The notes beneath the pieces are model-generated. The model saw nothing but the letters and a program-made list of their open reading frames with translations, was not told where the DNA came from and ran no database searches. A program made the position numbers and the translations under genes. Positions 4,746-6,321 of a DNA stretch of 6,321 nucleotides are shown here, piece after piece (within the stretch, counting starts at the first letter, position 1; each line of letters starts with the position of its first letter). Where the stretch lies: positions 1 through 6,321 of the forward strand of contig JADHLM010000063.1 of assembly GCA_016780665.1 (NCBI GenBank), in the 5' to 3' direction. This DNA comes from Hyphomicrobiales bacterium (GTDB taxonomy: Bacteria; Pseudomonadota; Alphaproteobacteria; Rhizobiales; TMED25).

Positions 4746-6321
4746 ATGAAAAATTCAAAAATTGTTCTTATTGATAGAAATCCAGGAAGAAATTCTCAGA
4801 CATATGGGATAGCAAGAGAGTTAAATACTGATGTTGACTTAATACACGAACCATCTGTTGGTGTTCTAGGAAACAAAGGTGACTCTCAATGTTATGTGGG
4901 TGTGAGTAAGAAGGTTCTAGCAATTCATGAACAATTGAGATCTCGTGTTGGAAAAGAAGATAAGAAACTAAAGATGAGGCTCGTTCAACCTGAATTTACA
5001 ATTGCAACTTCTGATGGAATCCGTAATGGAACAAAAGAGATGAGGTATTCCCTTATTGGTAGAGAAGTTACGAATGAGTCAGTATGTGAACATCTAAGTG
5101 CTTCCGGGTTAGAAGGGACTATTGCAGTCGTTGCATGTGATAAACCTCCAGTAGGAACTCTTGCTGCAATTTTAGAACATAACAGACCTGCGATAATAAT
5201 GTCAGATGGATCCATAAGGCCTGGAGTGGACAGTGCCACAGGAGAGGCAATTGATATAATTTCTAGTTACCAAATAGCCGGAAGTAGTGATGAAAAACTC
5301 AAAAAGAGAATTGCATTAGAAGCGTGTCCAGGACATGGGAGTTGTGGGGGTATGTTCACCTACAATACTATGCAAACGTTTATAGCTGTTGTTGGGATGC
5401 AACCATTAAACATGGTTTCACCAGCTTCACAAGATGAACGCAGAACGAATGAATATCCAGATCAATTAATAGATTATCTATCAAAACTGATAGAAAATAA
5501 TATTACTCCTCGTGATATTGTGACAAGAGACTCTATAAGAAATGGAATTATAGTAGCAATGGCAGTAGGGGGTTCAACAAATATTATGTTGCACGCACCT
5601 GAACTAGCTCGTGCTGCTGGATATAATGATTTTTACAAAGATATCATGAGTCACGAAGAATTTAACCATCTCTCCCAAAACGTTGTTCCAGTCGTTGTAA
5701 ATGCAAGACCATTTGGTAAATATTCAATGGTCGATATTGATAAAATGGGAGGTGTTCAGGTTATTGTAAAAGACATGTTGGATGCCGGCCTCCTAAATGG
5801 TGATACAATGACTTGTACTTCAGAAACATTAAGCCAACAAATTGATAGATTAAAACCAAATAAACCCGATGGTGACGTTATTTATTCAATTGAGTCTCCT
5901 TTCAAGCCAACTGGAGGTCTGAGATTACTTGGGGGTAATCTTTCTCTAGAAAACAGTGCAATCTTGAAGCTGGCTGGCGTTGAAGGTGGGCTTGAGGGGA
6001 ATGTTTTCCATGGGAAAGCTAGAACTTTTGATGGAGAGCAATCACTTCTAGATACTTTGGAATCAAATCCTGACACTTTTGCAGATAGAGATATGATTGT
6101 CGTTAGATATGAAGGTCCTGTAGGTGGACCTGGAATGCCTGAGATGCTTGATTCTACATCAAGAATCACAACGCTATGCAGAGAGAAGGGGATAGTTGTT
6201 GCACTCATGACAGACGGGAGATTTTCAGGTGGGTCTGTGGGTCTTGTAATTGGTCATGTTGGTCCAGAAGCTGCGCTTGGTGGTCCAATAGGGTTGATTA
6301 ATGATGGAGATAACATCATAG
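4746..6321 (+). CDS. Divergent IlvD/Edd-family dehydratase (dihydroxy-acid dehydratase-like), 3' partial
   Basis: 525 residues are visible with no stop. Family members have about 550-615, so only the C-terminal tail is missing. These enzymes remove water from 2,3-dihydroxy acids or sugar acids using an Fe-S cluster and Mg2+; IlvD acts in branched-chain amino-acid synthesis. Cluster cysteines are Cys49 (GDSQCY), Cys131 (CDK) and Cys200 (GSCGGM). Lys133 of CDK is the position carbamylated in family structures, and Asp90 (SDG) and Glu466 (GMPEM) are probable Mg2+ ligands. Ser494 in DGRFSGG is the likely catalytic base. Other hallmarks are MRYSLIGRE (99-107), GGSTNIMLH (275-283), LGGNLS (395-400) and RYEGPVGGPGMPEM (454-467). 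Odd features are the PCN site reading QCY, CDKNMPG reading CDKPPVG, and a short, unusual N-terminus. It may therefore be a paralog with another substrate. ATG 4746 is the only start after the in-frame TAA at 4689; the ribosome site is weak. Confidence 0.88.
   Translation, partial: MKNSKIVLIDRNPGRNSQTYGIARELNTDVDLIHEPSVGVLGNKGDSQCYVGVSKKVLAIHEQLRSRVGKEDKKLKMRLVQPEFTIATSDGIRNGTKEMRYSLIGREVTNESVCEHLSASGLEGTIAVVACDKPPVGTLAAILEHNRPAIIMSDGSIRPGVDSATGEAIDIISSYQIAGSSDEKLKKRIALEACPGHGSCGGMFTYNTMQTFIAVVGMQPLNMVSPASQDERRTNEYPDQLIDYLSKLIENNITPRDIVTRDSIRNGIIVAMAVGGSTNIMLHAPELARAAGYNDFYKDIMSHEEFNHLSQNVVPVVVNARPFGKYSMVDIDKMGGVQVIVKDMLDAGLLNGDTMTCTSETLSQQIDRLKPNKPDGDVIYSIESPFKPTGGLRLLGGNLSLENSAILKLAGVEGGLEGNVFHGKARTFDGEQSLLDTLESNPDTFADRDMIVVRYEGPVGGPGMPEMLDSTSRITTLCREKGIVVALMTDGRFSGGSVGLVIGHVGPEAALGGPIGLINDGDNII

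Noticed and set aside
4985..5239. 84-codon open frame on the - strand
   Set aside because: It lies opposite the IlvD/Edd gene, whose family motifs are clear in this stretch.
5882..6208. 108-codon open frame on the - strand
   Set aside because: It lies opposite conserved IlvD/Edd motifs (LGGNLS, RYEGPVGGPGMPEM); its serine/proline-rich product is typical of antisense shadows.
1..6321. A new defence, mobile or CRISPR-like system
   Set aside because: No direct-repeat array, transposase, integrase, nuclease, toxin-antitoxin pair or phage gene was found; the genes are ordinary metabolic, transport and conserved-unknown families.

Overview
The window comes from an AT-rich bacterial genome. It carries nine protein-coding genes, all on the + strand, packed with short gaps, and two of them run off the window edges. 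The first gene is a polar amino-acid ABC transporter ATPase of the AapP/BztD type, whose closest-looking relatives are alphaproteobacterial. The high A+T content, tight packing and many small conserved genes suggest a marine, streamlined proteobacterium, probably an alphaproteobacterium. That placement is an inference from protein style, because no rRNA or tRNA is present.

Layout. 1-447 is the 3' part of the ABC ATPase. 475-1413 is a SAM-dependent methyltransferase-like protein with a degenerate cofactor loop. 1532-2209 is a YczE/YitT-type membrane protein, followed after 3 bases by a DUF1059 gene (2213-2443); these two form a likely operon with good ribosome binding sites. 2495-2629 is a 44-residue single-span membrane protein. 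2665-3129 is an NTF2/SnoaL-like soluble protein, followed 8 bases later by a TauE/SafE-family anion exporter (3138-3878). 3945-4493 is an exported SOUL-family haem-binding protein whose end overlaps a 58-residue zinc-ribbon protein (4481-4657). From 4746 to the right edge lies a divergent member of the IlvD/Edd iron-sulfur dehydratase family, open at its 3' end.

There is no single pathway. The genes look like accessory and housekeeping functions gathered in one direction: amino-acid uptake, a possible surface-glycan or lipid methylation, anion export, haem binding and hydroxy-acid dehydration. The most probable co-transcribed groups are yczE-like + DUF1059, NTF2-like + TauE/SafE, and SOUL + zinc ribbon. 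No tRNA, rRNA, CRISPR array, transposase or strong intrinsic terminator was seen. No gene-free stretch exceeds 120 bases. The most interesting items are the unusual IlvD/Edd paralog and the two tiny genes (44 and 58 residues), which standard gene callers could miss.
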